A DNA stretch of 64,000 nt from Amycolatopsis australiensis (GTDB lineage Bacteria; Actinomycetota; Actinomycetes; Mycobacteriales; Pseudonocardiaceae): positions 248,001 to 312,000 of the forward strand of contig NZ_FPJG01000006.1 of the NCBI RefSeq assembly GCF_900119165.1, read 5' to 3'. Positions 39,350 to 48,121 of this stretch are shown here, in pieces. Numbering within the stretch: position 1 is the stretch's first letter; every line of letters starts with the position of its first letter. The notes beneath the pieces were generated by a model. It saw only the letters and a program-made list of their open reading frames with translations, was not told the DNA's origin and searched no databases. The translations under genes were made by a program, and so were the position numbers.

Positions 39350-41227
39350 ATGCCCATGTCCTCCCATCCCCTCCACAGAACGGCGTTCCTGGCGGCCGCC
39401 ATCGCCCTGACGGCCGGGCTGGCCGCCGCACCGGCCCAATCGGCAACCCAGGACCAACGGCAACACGACTTCGCCGCCGCGGCGAAGGAGTTCGGCGTCC
39501 CGGAGAACGTCCTCCTCGGCGTCTCGTACCTGGAGTCCCGCTGGGACGTCCACGGCGGCACGCCGAGCACGTCGGCAGGCTACGGCCCGATGCACCTGAC
39601 GGACGTCCGCGAAGCCGGCGCGGCGACGAGCCACCACGACGAAGGCACCGAAGACCCACGCGGCGACGACGCCCGTCCGGCACTGCACCCCCAGGCGGGC
39701 CCCGCCGCCCCGCCCGAGGGACTGCAGACCGTCGACGAAGCGGCGAAGCTCATCGGCACCGACGCCGCGACCCTCCGCACCAACCCCGCCGAGAACATCC
39801 GAGGCGGCGCAGCCCTGCTGGCGAAGTACCACGCCGGAACGACGGACTGGTACGACGCCGTCGCCCGCTACAGCGGCTCCACGGACCAGACCGCCGCCAA
39901 CGCCTTCGCCGACGAGGTCTTCGAGACCATCAAGAGCGGCGTGAGCCGGACCACCGACGACGGCCAGCAGATCACCCTCGCCGCGACCCCGGACATCCCG
40001 CTGCCGCGGCGCGCCGCGAACCCCGCGGACGTCGAGTGCCCGCGAACCGTGGCCTGCGAGTCGGTCCCGGCGCCGTACCAGCAGCTGCCGGGCGACGACT
40101 ACGGCAACCACGACCTGGCCGACCGGCCGGTGAGCCAGAAGATCGACCACATCGTCATCCACGACACCGAGGGCTACTGGGACAGCGTCCTCAAGCTCGC
40201 GCAGGACCCGACGTACGTGAGCTGGCACTACACCGTCCGCTCGAACGACGGCCTGATCGCGCAGCACGTGCCGACGAAGGACGTCGCCTGGCACGCCGGC
40301 AACTGGTACGTCAACTCGAAGTCCATCGGCATCGAGCACGAGGGCTTCGCCGCGAAGGGCACCTGGTACACCGAAGCGATGTACCGCTCGAGCGCGAAGC
40401 TCGTCGGCTACCTCGCGCGCAAGTACGGCATCCCGCTCGACCGGGCGCACATCATCGGCCACGACAACGTGCCCGGCACTGTCCCGTCGACGATCAAGGG
40501 CATGCACTGGGACCCGGGCCCCTACTGGGACTGGTCGCACTACTTCGACCTGCTGGGCGCGCCGCTGGGCGGGTTCGGCCTGCCGGGCTCGTCGCTGGTC
40601 ACCATCGACCCGGACTTCGCCAGGAACCAGCCCGTGTTCACCGGGTGCGACACCGCGGGCCGGCCGTGCGCGCCACGGGGTTCCGAAGCCGTCGTGCTGC
40701 ACTCCGAGCCGAGTGAAACCGCGCCGCTGCTGAAGGACGCCGGTCTGCATCCCGACGGCTCGGCGTCCACGATGGACGTCGCCGACGTCGGCAGCCGCGT
40801 CGCCACCGGGCAGCAGTACGCCGTCGCCGAAGTCCGGGGCGACTGGACGGCGATCTGGTACCTCGGCCAGAAGGGCTGGTTCCACAACCCGCGCGACGCC
40901 CGCGTCGCCAAGCCCGCGTTCGGGTGGGTCGTGACGCCGAAGCCGGGCCTCGCGACCGTGCCCGTGTACGGCCGCGCCTACCCCGAGCCCGAGGCCTACC
41001 CGGCGAACGTGCCGGTGCAGGCGATCACGCCGCTGCCCTACACGCTGGCCGCCGGCCAGCAGTACTCCTCGGCCGGCACGGTCGGCTCGGAGTACTACTA
41101 CGCGGTGACCTTCGACCCGGCAGGCCACGTCGTGGTCAAGGGCAAGCTCAAGTACGTCCAGATCCAGTTCGGGCACCGGATCGCGTTCGTCAAGGCCGAC
41201 GACGTCCGGATCCTGCCCGCGTTCTAG
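39350..41227 (+). CDS. Secreted lysozyme-like/N-acetylmuramoyl-L-alanine amidase fusion
   Basis: A 625-aa secreted cell-wall enzyme. A signal peptide (HRTAFLAAAIALTAGLAAAPAQSA) precedes a transglycosylase-like region (FAAAAKEFGVPENVLLGVSYLESRWDVHGG). A type-2 amidase domain follows near residues 265-410: zinc-ligand candidates are HIVIHDTEG, HIIGHDNVPG and HWDPGPYWDW. The C-terminal about 200 residues are SH3-like beta repeats. The ATG at 39350 follows CTGGGGGT. It should cleave peptidoglycan; the first domain has the Glu of lysozyme-like folds but its activity is unproven. Confidence 0.9.
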   Translation: MPMSSHPLHRTAFLAAAIALTAGLAAAPAQSATQDQRQHDFAAAAKEFGVPENVLLGVSYLESRWDVHGGTPSTSAGYGPMHLTDVREAGAATSHHDEGTEDPRGDDARPALHPQAGPAAPPEGLQTVDEAAKLIGTDAATLRTNPAENIRGGAALLAKYHAGTTDWYDAVARYSGSTDQTAANAFADEVFETIKSGVSRTTDDGQQITLAATPDIPLPRRAANPADVECPRTVACESVPAPYQQLPGDDYGNHDLADRPVSQKIDHIVIHDTEGYWDSVLKLAQDPTYVSWHYTVRSNDGLIAQHVPTKDVAWHAGNWYVNSKSIGIEHEGFAAKGTWYTEAMYRSSAKLVGYLARKYGIPLDRAHIIGHDNVPGTVPSTIKGMHWDPGPYWDWSHYFDLLGAPLGGFGLPGSSLVTIDPDFARNQPVFTGCDTAGRPCAPRGSEAVVLHSEPSETAPLLKDAGLHPDGSASTMDVADVGSRVATGQQYAVAEVRGDWTAIWYLGQKGWFHNPRDARVAKPAFGWVVTPKPGLATVPVYGRAYPEPEAYPANVPVQAITPLPYTLAAGQQYSSAGTVGSEYYYAVTFDPAGHVVVKGKLKYVQIQFGHRIAFVKADDVRILPAF

Positions 41228-41252
41228 GAGAACGTCCGGGCGGAGGTCGCGC

Positions 41253-42629
41253 TCACGCGTCGAGCGCGACCTTCGCCCCGGCCGCCCGTTCGGTGTTGCG
41301 GCGCGTCTTCGCCCAGCCGTTGCGGCCGCGCACCAGCCGGAACAGCGCACGCCACGACGTCACGTAGAACGTGTAGATGTACGCCGCGTACGCGAAGCCC
41401 ATGCCGAGCCCGCGCAGGACGTTCCTGCTGCGCAGGCACTTCAGCTGGTAGATCGGGCCCCAGACGAGGAACGGCAGCAGCCCGAACGAGCCGTAGATCG
41501 CGAACAGGATCCAGGCGCCGCCGGTGAACCACGTCCACATCTGCCCCGGGTCGCCCGCCGTGCCCACCACCAGCAGCACGAACGGGATCGGGTACAGCAG
41601 CGAGCCGAGCAGCTGCAGCCACGGCTGGGCGAGGTAGTACATCATCTCCGCCGCCCCGAGCGTGCTGACGTGCGGCGAGTCCCAGATCCGGCGCAGGTAC
41701 CGGCCGCACTGCATCGTGCCCTGGCCCCACCGCGTGCGCTGCACCAGGAACCGCCGCAGGCTGTACAGCCCCTCCTGCGCCACATGGGAATCCGGCGTGA
41801 ACCCGGTGCGCCAGCCCGCCGTCAGCAGGTGGACGCCGAGCTCGAAGTCCTCCAGCAGCGAGCCGCGCCACGGCTGCTGGTCGCCGCCCGCGATCGAGTC
41901 GAGCGCGGTGAGCCGGGTGAACTGGCCGTTGCCGCCCATGGAGATCGTGCCGGTGAACCCGCGCGAGGTCTGGATCGCCGCGATCGCCGTGCGGAACTCC
42001 AGGTCCTGCAGCTGCGCGAGCTTGAGCCCGAACCAGCGCCCCACCGCGGTCCGCGACGGCGGCGGCGTCCCGACGTTGCTCATCCGGACGTCCAGCTGCA
42101 CCGCGCCGATCTCCGGGTCGCCGAACAGGTGCGGCGCCGCGCAGACCTCCAGGCAGTTCGGGGCCGGGCGGCCGTCGGCGTCGACGACCACCACGACGAC
42201 GTCGTCGCGGCGCGCGTCCGGGCCCATCCACTCGTTCAGCGCCCGGTAGGCGGCGTTGAGCGCGTCGCCCTTGCCGGTCCGGGCCTCGGGCCGCACGCGC
42301 GGCACGAGGTGCAGGTACGGGTCGTAGCCGCCGTGCCGCCGCCACAGCATCCGGACGACGCGGGCGGTGCGGTCCTCGGAATCGTCGTCGACGACCCAGA
42401 CGTGCGCCTTGCGGAACGTCGTGCGCAGGTAGCGGATCGTCTCGCGGATGACCGCCTGCTCGTCGCGGCAGGGGACGAAGAAGTGCCAGGTGAACTCGGC
42501 CGGATCGCCGACCGGTCCCGGCTTGCGCCGCAGGTACGGCACGACGATCAGGACGACGTACACGAGGAAGGCCACGCTCATCGTGAGCGCGAACGCCTGC
42601 GTGATCGCGAGGAGGACCTTGACGCTCAT
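41253..42629 (-). CDS. Membrane glycosyltransferase family 2, exosortase-linked
   Basis: A 458-aa processive-type GT2. An N-terminal membrane helix precedes the catalytic domain: FVPCRDEQAVIRETIRYL, WVVDDDSEDRTA, the DAD-like VVVDADGRPAPN, the acceptor region LLEDFELGVHLLTAGWRT and the QxxRW motif FLVQRTRWGQG. Three or four C-terminal helices follow. Its start overlaps the exosortase stop codon (ATGA), so the two are translationally coupled. GT2 enzymes next to exosortases are known in several Gram-positive systems. It may build the glycan to which the cargo is attached; the acceptor is unknown. Confidence 0.9.
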   Translation of the reverse strand: MSVKVLLAITQAFALTMSVAFLVYVVLIVVPYLRRKPGPVGDPAEFTWHFFVPCRDEQAVIRETIRYLRTTFRKAHVWVVDDDSEDRTARVVRMLWRRHGGYDPYLHLVPRVRPEARTGKGDALNAAYRALNEWMGPDARRDDVVVVVVDADGRPAPNCLEVCAAPHLFGDPEIGAVQLDVRMSNVGTPPPSRTAVGRWFGLKLAQLQDLEFRTAIAAIQTSRGFTGTISMGGNGQFTRLTALDSIAGGDQQPWRGSLLEDFELGVHLLTAGWRTGFTPDSHVAQEGLYSLRRFLVQRTRWGQGTMQCGRYLRRIWDSPHVSTLGAAEMMYYLAQPWLQLLGSLLYPIPFVLLVVGTAGDPGQMWTWFTGGAWILFAIYGSFGLLPFLVWGPIYQLKCLRSRNVLRGLGMGFAYAAYIYTFYVTSWRALFRLVRGRNGWAKTRRNTERAAGAKVALDA

Positions 42630-43165
42630 GCCGCGCGCTTCCGCGTGGCGAGCCAGACGAACAGGACGAGGGAGACCGCGCCGCCGAGCACGCTGACCAT
42701 CGAGCCGAGCAGCGTGTGCCCCCAGTAGTAGCCGTCGTCGGTGCCGAACCAGTGCACGAGCCCGACGATGGTGAGAATGCGCAACTGGTTCACCAGCACG
42801 ACCACGAGTGTGGAAATGCCGAGCGAAAAGAACACCCGCTTCGCATTCGACGGCCGGAAGTACACCATGAGCATCGTCACAACGAGCAGCGGGAGCAAAA
42901 GGAACGCCGAAGAGCATTCCGGAGTCATTCTCAACCCGAATGGAGTAGCGCTGGATAACCCAAAGTAGACCGTCTCCCGATCAGGGGCGACATAAACACC
43001 CGATGTAGTGATGACGTCGAGGATCGCGCCCGCCAGGCGCACTTCCAGTTCGCGGTAGAGCCGCTCGGCCAGCACCACCACGGCACCCGCGGCCGCGAGC
43101 GCGCTCAGCGCGATGACCAGCGGAAATCTTGCCATGCCTCGATTCGGAGCGCTCGCTACGGCCAC
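42626..43165 (-). CDS. Exosortase/archaeosortase family protein
   Basis: A 179-aa membrane protein with about six helices. The exosortase active-site pattern is present: Cys in MTPECSSAFLLLPLL, Arg in NQLRILTIVGLVHWF and His in GYYWGHTLLGS. Such enzymes cleave C-terminal sorting signals and transfer the protein to a cell-envelope target. The GTG at 43165 has AGAGGA five bases ahead; ATG at 43135 is an alternative. Base composition is visibly less GC-rich than in neighbouring genes. It forms an operon with the GT2 gene. Likely cargo genes lie divergently upstream. Confidence 0.88.
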   Translation of the reverse strand: MAVASAPNRGMARFPLVIALSALAAAGAVVVLAERLYRELEVRLAGAILDVITTSGVYVAPDRETVYFGLSSATPFGLRMTPECSSAFLLLPLLVVTMLMVYFRPSNAKRVFFSLGISTLVVVLVNQLRILTIVGLVHWFGTDDGYYWGHTLLGSMVSVLGGAVSLVLFVWLATRKRAA

Positions 43166-43495
43166 GACGTTCCTCTCGGTGTCGATTCTTCGATCAAGCT
43201 GCGGACCCCCGGGCGAGCGTAAGTCATGGTCACCCGGTCGTTCCACCCGGAGGGGTGGTTTCGGCGGCCCATTCGGCACGATCGAGTGCAAACTTGTTAC
43301 GCCGTTCGAGTGATGTGGTGCGCGACCAGCGTAAACACCCTCGGGTTATACCTGATCAGGTGAAATGAGAATTTTTGTGTGCTATTCGGGCCGCACTTCG
43401 CGATAGTCGATTCGCGTGCCGAGTCGAGGCAAGCCGGTTCGATCCGCGCCGCCGTCACGCGAAACCCCGGAAACTCACTCAATTCGGAGGATCAG
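43166..43495. promoter_or_regulatory. Divergent promoter region of the exosortase island
   Basis: This 330-bp gap lies between the exosortase and cargo genes and is the most AT-rich stretch nearby (for example GAGAATTTTTGTGTGC). It contains a perfect 12-bp palindrome, ACCTGATCAGGT, at 43350-43361, a candidate operator that could coordinate both directions. No gene was recognised in it. Confidence 0.5.
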
Positions 43496-44266
43496 TTGAA
43501 GAAGAGCTCCCTCGTGCGCCGCGGCGGCCTGCTCGCCGCGGTCGTGGCGAGCGTCGTGCTCGCCGGCGCGACCCCGGCTTCGGCCGCGCCCGGCGACGGG
43601 TCCGCCTACGGCGCCAAGGTCGACGTCAAGCTGCTCGGCCAGGACGCGGTGAAGGCGGGCCCGTTCGCGGCCGCCAGCACCGCGGGCCCGACGAGCAACA
43701 GCCTGGCCAAGGTCGACCTGACCGGCATCCTCACCGCCGGCGCGATCAACACCGAGGCCAAGCGCGACGACAACTCCGGCGCGGTGACGGCGAAGGCGAG
43801 CACCGCCGACGTCGGGCTGCCGCTGCTGAAGGCGGCCCTCGGCACCGTCGGCATCAAGCTCGTCGAGGCCGTCTGCACCGCGACGCAGAAGGGCGTCGAG
43901 GGCAGCACGCAGCTGGTGGGCGCGAACCTCGGCAGCGCCGGCGCGGTCGACTCCACCCCGGCGGCGAACACGCAGATCAAGGTGGGTCTCGGCGCGATCA
44001 ACGTCGCGACGATCATCCTCAACGAGCAGATCAAGAACAGCGACGGCAGCCTCACGGTCAACGCCGTCCACGTGAAGCTGCTCGGCGAGGGCCTCAACGC
44101 GCTCGGCTCGGGTGACGTGATCGTGTCGTCGGCCACGTGCGGCCCGGCCGCGCCGCCGATGCCGCTGGCGTCCGGCGCCGGCCTGTGGATCGGGCTCGGC
44201 CTGCTCGGCGCGATCGCGATCCCGGTCGGCACCCGCGTCTACCGCCGCCGCTCCGCCCAGGCCTGA
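43496..44266 (+). CDS. Secreted choice-of-anchor-type protein, likely exosortase cargo
   Basis: A 256-aa secreted protein. A signal peptide (KKSSLVRRGGLLAAVVASVVLAGATPASA) starts at TTG 43496, with GGAGG five bases upstream. The mature domain (SAYGAKVDVKLLGQ to TVNAVHVKLLGEGLNALGSGDVIVSSATCG) resembles actinobacterial choice-of-anchor P proteins. The C-terminus is a sorting-signal-like tripartite end: PPMPLASGAGLW, a hydrophobic helix and YRRRSAQA. Its position beside an exosortase makes it the probable substrate. The exact anchoring chemistry is not known. Confidence 0.82.
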   Translation: MKKSSLVRRGGLLAAVVASVVLAGATPASAAPGDGSAYGAKVDVKLLGQDAVKAGPFAAASTAGPTSNSLAKVDLTGILTAGAINTEAKRDDNSGAVTAKASTADVGLPLLKAALGTVGIKLVEAVCTATQKGVEGSTQLVGANLGSAGAVDSTPAANTQIKVGLGAINVATIILNEQIKNSDGSLTVNAVHVKLLGEGLNALGSGDVIVSSATCGPAAPPMPLASGAGLWIGLGLLGAIAIPVGTRVYRRRSAQA

Positions 44267-44277
44267 GCGAGGCGCGG

Positions 44278-44457
44278 ATGTACAAGATGCCGGGCGCGGG
44301 CGTCGGCGTGGCCGGGGGTGGCGTGGGCACCCTCGCGGCCACCGGCGCCGACATCGGGTGGTGGCTGGCCCTCGGCGTGCTGCTGGTCCTGCTCGGGACC
44401 GTCGCGCTGATCGCCGTCCACCGCCGCAACCGCCGCCTCTCCCAGGCGCGGGAGTGA
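44278..44457 (+). CDS. 59-aa sorting-signal-like membrane microprotein
   Basis: The whole protein consists of a Gly-rich start (MYKMPGAGVGVAGGGVG), a LAATGAD motif, a hydrophobic helix (IGWWLALGVLLVLLGTVALIAV) and a basic tail (HRRNRRLSQARE). It lacks a separate signal peptide. It resembles a free-standing C-terminal sorting signal. The start ATG at 44278 has GAGG about six bases upstream, 11 bp after the cargo gene. It may be a second substrate, a chaperone or a regulatory decoy for the exosortase; these are hypotheses. Confidence 0.75.
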   Translation: MYKMPGAGVGVAGGGVGTLAATGADIGWWLALGVLLVLLGTVALIAVHRRNRRLSQARE

Positions 44458-44572
44458 GGCTCGTGCGGCCTCGTTGAGGTGCGGCCGCCGGCGTGTGCCC
44501 CTCGCACGCCGGCGGCCGCACCGGGGGGAATTTTCCTGGAGACTGGACGATGTGGAGAAGGAGCACCGCGCA

Positions 44573-45724
44573 GTGGACGTGATGTTGCTGGCCGGCACGC
44601 GGCCGGAAGCGCTGAAGCTGGCCCCGCTGGCACTGGCTCTGGACGCGCATCCGGCGCTGCGGCCGGTCCTCGTCCACAGCGGCCAGCACCCGGGCATGGT
44701 CGAGCAGGCGCTGGAGCCGTTCGGCCTGACCGCGGATGCGTGGCTGGACGTGCCCCCGCGCGTCACCGGCAGCCAGGCCGAGCTCGTCGCCGGCCTGCTG
44801 CCCGCCCTCGACGACGTGCTGCGCCGGCACGCCCCGGCCGCGCTGGTCGTCCAGGGCGACACGACGACGACACTCGCCGGCGCGCTCGCCGCGTTCTGGC
44901 TCGGCATCCCGGTGGTGCACCTGGAAGCCGGGCTGCGCACGCACGACCTGGCGGCGCCGTTCCCCGAGGAAGGCGCGCGCCAGATGGTGTCCCGGCTGGC
45001 GGCCCTGCACCTGGCCCCGACCCTCGGGGCGGCCGCCGCGCTGCGTGCGGAAGGCGTTGCGCGGCAACGGATCGCCGTCACGGGCAACACGGTCGTCGAC
45101 GCGGTGCTGGAAATCGCCGCGCGCGACCTCCCGGCGCGGGACACGGCACTGGCATTGCTGGAAATGGAGATCGCGGAGGCGGGCGAACGGCTGGTGCTCG
45201 TGACTTCCCACCGCCGCGAGTCGTGGGGCGAGCCGCTGGAGCGGACCCTCGCGGCGGTGCAGCTGATCGTGGCCGAGCACCCGGACGTGCAGGTGCTGTT
45301 CCCGGCCCACCCGAACCCGCAGGTCCGCACCCAGGTCGAGGCGGCGCTGGGTGGCCTGCCGCGGGTGACGGTCACCGACCCGCTGGAGTACCCGGACCTC
45401 GTCCGGGCGCTGCGGCTGGCGTCCCTGGTGCTGACGGATTCGGGCGGCATCCAGGAGGAGGCGCCGACGTTCGGCACACCGGTGCTGGTGCTGCGGGACG
45501 TCACCGAGCGGATGGAGGTCGTCGAGGCCGGCTGCGCGTGGCTGGTGGGCACGGACACCGAACGCATCGCCGACACCGCGGCGCGGCTGCTGCGCGGCGA
45601 GCTGCGTCCCGCGCAGGTGGGAAACCCTTACGGCGAAGGCAATGCCGCGGTTCTCGCGGTCGCGGCGATCGAGGAACTGCTGGGCGTGGGCAGCCACGCA
45701 CACAAGCACGCGGCGGCTTCGTAG
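44573..45724 (+). CDS. wecB: UDP-N-acetylglucosamine 2-epimerase (non-hydrolysing)
   Basis: A 383-aa enzyme interconverting UDP-GlcNAc and UDP-ManNAc. The motifs MLLAGTRPEALKLAPL, VVQGDTTTTLAGALAAF, VVHLEAGLRTHDL, FPEEGARQMVSRLAALHLAP and LTDSGGIQEEAPTFGTPVLVLRDVTER are all typical. The GTG at 44573 leads directly into the first motif with AAGGAG upstream. It is likely part of the exosortase island: epimerases of this type occur beside several exosortase systems and would supply a sugar nucleotide for the glycan made by the GT2 enzyme. Confidence 0.93.
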   Translation: MDVMLLAGTRPEALKLAPLALALDAHPALRPVLVHSGQHPGMVEQALEPFGLTADAWLDVPPRVTGSQAELVAGLLPALDDVLRRHAPAALVVQGDTTTTLAGALAAFWLGIPVVHLEAGLRTHDLAAPFPEEGARQMVSRLAALHLAPTLGAAAALRAEGVARQRIAVTGNTVVDAVLEIAARDLPARDTALALLEMEIAEAGERLVLVTSHRRESWGEPLERTLAAVQLIVAEHPDVQVLFPAHPNPQVRTQVEAALGGLPRVTVTDPLEYPDLVRALRLASLVLTDSGGIQEEAPTFGTPVLVLRDVTERMEVVEAGCAWLVGTDTERIADTAARLLRGELRPAQVGNPYGEGNAAVLAVAAIEELLGVGSHAHKHAAAS

Positions 45725-45733
45725 GCCGTCGTA

Positions 45734-46780
45734 CTAGAGCGAGACGACCTCGACCGGCAACGCCGGGTTCGCGCTGAAGTCCAGCGGCGCCGTCGGGCGC
45801 CCGGCCGCCACCACGTGCGCGCCCAGTGCCGCGATCATCGCGCCGTTGTCCGTGCACAGCCTCGGCCGCGGCACCCGCAGCTCGATTCCCGCCTCGGCAC
45901 AGCGTTCGGCCGCCAGGGAGGACAGCCGGGAGTTCGCCGCGACTCCGCCGGAGATCACGATGGTGCCGATCTCCTGCTCCTTCGCCGCGCGGACCGCCTT
46001 CATCGTCAGCACGTCCGCGACGGACTCCTGGAACGACGCCGCGACGTCGTCCACCGGGATCTCCTCCCCGCGCCGCGCCGCGCCTTCGACCCAGCGGGCC
46101 ACCGCCGTCTTGAGACCGGAGAACGAGAAGTCGTTCTTCGCGTCACGCGGGCCCGTCATGCCACGCGGGAACGCGATCGCCGCCGGATTTCCGTTCCCGG
46201 CCGCCTTGTCGATCGGCGGGCCGCCCGGGTACGGCAGGCCGAGCACGCGCGCGACCTTGTCGTACGCCTCGCCCGCCGCGTCGTCCACAGTGGACCCGAG
46301 CTCGGTGATCCGCGACGCGATGTCGTCGACGCGCAGCAGCTGCGTGTGCCCGCCGGAAACCAGCAGCGCCAGGCACGGCGTGGGCAGCGGCCCGTGCTGC
46401 AGCGTGTCGACCGCGATGTGCCCGGCCAGGTGGTTGACGCCGTAGAGCGGCACGTCCAGCGCCGCCGCGTAGGCCTTCGCCGCCGAGACGCCGACGAGCA
46501 GCGCACCCGCCAGGCCCGGCCCCGCCGTGACCGCGATGGCGTCCACATCGGACAATTTCAGCCCGGCCTGGTCGAAGGCGCGCGAAGTCGTCGGGACCAT
46601 CGCCTCCAGGTGCGCGCGGCTGGCGACTTCCGGTACCACGCCACCGAAGCGGGCGTGCTGCTCGACGCTGGAGGCGACCTCGTCGGCGAGCAGCTCGACC
46701 GTGCCGTCGTCGTGCAGGCGGACCAGGCCGACCCCGGTCTCGTCGCACGAGCTCTCGATGCCCATGATGATGCGCGGCAT
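45734..46780 (-). CDS. tsaD: tRNA N6-threonylcarbamoyladenosine transferase TsaD
   Basis: A 348-aa enzyme (formerly Gcp) that attaches the threonylcarbamoyl group to A37 of ANN-decoding tRNAs. The start [20 protein letters not shown], the metal-binding His motif [19 protein letters not shown], the [10 protein letters not shown] loop and [12 protein letters not shown] are all present. Its start overlaps the rimI stop by one base. TsaD works with TsaB and TsaE, both encoded in this window. Matches Rv3419c. Confidence 0.97.
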   Translation of the reverse strand: MPRIIMGIESSCDETGVGLVRLHDDGTVELLADEVASSVEQHARFGGVVPEVASRAHLEAMVPTTSRAFDQAGLKLSDVDAIAVTAGPGLAGALLVGVSAAKAYAAALDVPLYGVNHLAGHIAVDTLQHGPLPTPCLALLVSGGHTQLLRVDDIASRITELGSTVDDAAGEAYDKVARVLGLPYPGGPPIDKAAGNGNPAAIAFPRGMTGPRDAKNDFSFSGLKTAVARWVEGAARRGEEIPVDDVAASFQESVADVLTMKAVRAAKEQEIGTIVISGGVAANSRLSSLAAERCAEAGIELRVPRPRLCTDNGAMIAALGAHVVAAGRPTAPLDFSANPALPVEVVSL

Positions 46781-47259
46781 CAGCCCGCCACCTCGTCTCG
46801 CGTCCGCGCCGGGCGGACCATCGTGTACGCATCGGCGCCGGAAGGCTGGTAGTAGCGCTTCCGGATGCCGAGCCGTTCGAAGCCGTGGCTCTCGTACAGC
46901 GCGAGCGCCGGGTCGTTGTCCGTTCGGACCTCGAGGAAGACCGGTGCCTCGACCTCGTCGGCCCGCGCCAGCAGCGCCCGCAGCAGCGCCTTGCCGATGC
47001 CCTGGCCCTGGTACTCGGGGGCGACGCCGATCGTGTGCACGGTCGCCTCGTACTCGCCGCGGCGGCGCCCGACGACGGCGAGCCCGGCGTACCCGAGCAG
47101 CTCGTCACTCTCGTCCGGGCGCGCGGCCAGGTAGAAGTGGCCCGCGTCCAGCTCGGAGTGGAACGCGCGGGCGCTCCACGGGTCGTCGCCGGGGAAGAGG
47201 ATCTGCTCGATCTCGACGCACCGGGCGATGTCCCGGCGGCGCAGCGGCTCGAGTCTCAC
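46780..47259 (-). CDS. rimI: Ribosomal protein S18-alanine N-acetyltransferase RimI
   Basis: A 159-aa GNAT acetyltransferase. The acetyl-CoA binding motif is [38 protein letters not shown] and [30 protein letters not shown] are typical of RimI. It overlaps tsaB by 4 bp and tsaD by one base, forming the operon tsaB-rimI-tsaD. It should acetylate the N-terminus of ribosomal protein S18. Confidence 0.95.
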   Translation of the reverse strand: MRLEPLRRRDIARCVEIEQILFPGDDPWSARAFHSELDAGHFYLAARPDESDELLGYAGLAVVGRRRGEYEATVHTIGVAPEYQGQGIGKALLRALLARADEVEAPVFLEVRTDNDPALALYESHGFERLGIRKRYYQPSGADAYTMVRPARTRDEVAG

Positions 47260-47921
47260 GGCACGGTCACCCGTTTCGGCGCCGCGGGCTCGGCGGCGTC
47301 GGGACGGCGCAGGTACAACGGCGTCAGCGGCGCCGGAGTCGCCTTCGCCAGCAACGCGGCGCGAGCGGCCTTCACCAGCCCGGCGGGCGACGGGAAACGC
47401 GGCTCGATCGGCTGGACGTCGAGCGCGGCGGCGTACAGCAGGGCACCGTCACCGGCCGCGACCTTGACGCCGGTCTCGAGGTCGGCCGGACGCTGCACGT
47501 GCGGGCCGTCGGTCCGGTTCCCGGCGGCGTCGTAGGCGGCCCAGTAGACCTCGCGGCGGCGCGCGTCGGTGAGGACGAGGAAGGGACTGCTGCCGGGGAC
47601 GACGTCGGCGGCCAGCGCGTCGAGGCTGCAGACGGGGTACACCGGGATCCCGAGGGCGTGGCCGAGCGCGGCAGCGGTGGCCATCCCGGCACGCAGGCCG
47701 GTGAAGGGACCGGGACCGACCCCGGCGACGATCGCGTCGAGCTGCTTGAGAGTGACACCGGCGGCTTCGGTGGCGGCCAGCGCGTGCGGCATGATCAGCT
47801 CGCCGTGGGCGCGCGGGTCGACCGTGACGCGGTCACCCCGCGTTTCGACACCGTCGCCGTCCACCGCGACGACGCCCGCGGTCACCGCCGGGGTCGAGGT
47901 ATCGATCGCCAGTACCAACAC
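47256..47921 (-). CDS. tsaB: tRNA t6A modification protein TsaB
   Basis: A 221-aa ASKHA-fold partner of TsaD. The start VLVLAIDTSTPAVTAGVV matches orthologues, supporting the GTG at 47921 rather than an upstream in-frame extension to 48017. The motif VAGVGPGPFTGLRAGMATAAALGHALGIPVYPVCSLDAL is the TsaB signature. First gene of the tsaB-rimI-tsaD operon; corresponds to Rv3421c. It forms the dimer with TsaD that TsaE remodels. Confidence 0.95.
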   Translation of the reverse strand: MLVLAIDTSTPAVTAGVVAVDGDGVETRGDRVTVDPRAHGELIMPHALAATEAAGVTLKQLDAIVAGVGPGPFTGLRAGMATAAALGHALGIPVYPVCSLDALAADVVPGSSPFLVLTDARRREVYWAAYDAAGNRTDGPHVQRPADLETGVKVAAGDGALLYAAALDVQPIEPRFPSPAGLVKAARAALLAKATPAPLTPLYLRRPDAAEPAAPKRVTVP

Positions 47922-48121
47922 GGTGTCCCAGCCTACGACCAGGGCCTTCGGCAGCTCGCTGCAGGGGACGGATCCGCAGGGTACTGTGCCGTTCGTTACC
48001 CATCCGGCAGCAGTCACGGCGGAAACCGGCGCCTCGCGTCGATCGGCCGCGAAACGTATCCGCCCGCTTTCGGCCGGATTGGTAACGTGCGGATGGAGTC
48101 CGACTCTGGGAGGTCCCCGCG

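Noticed and set aside
42626..43495. Genomic island boundary with attachment sites or integrase
   Set aside because: Lower GC is visible around the exosortase, but no integrase, tRNA end or direct repeat flanks were found.
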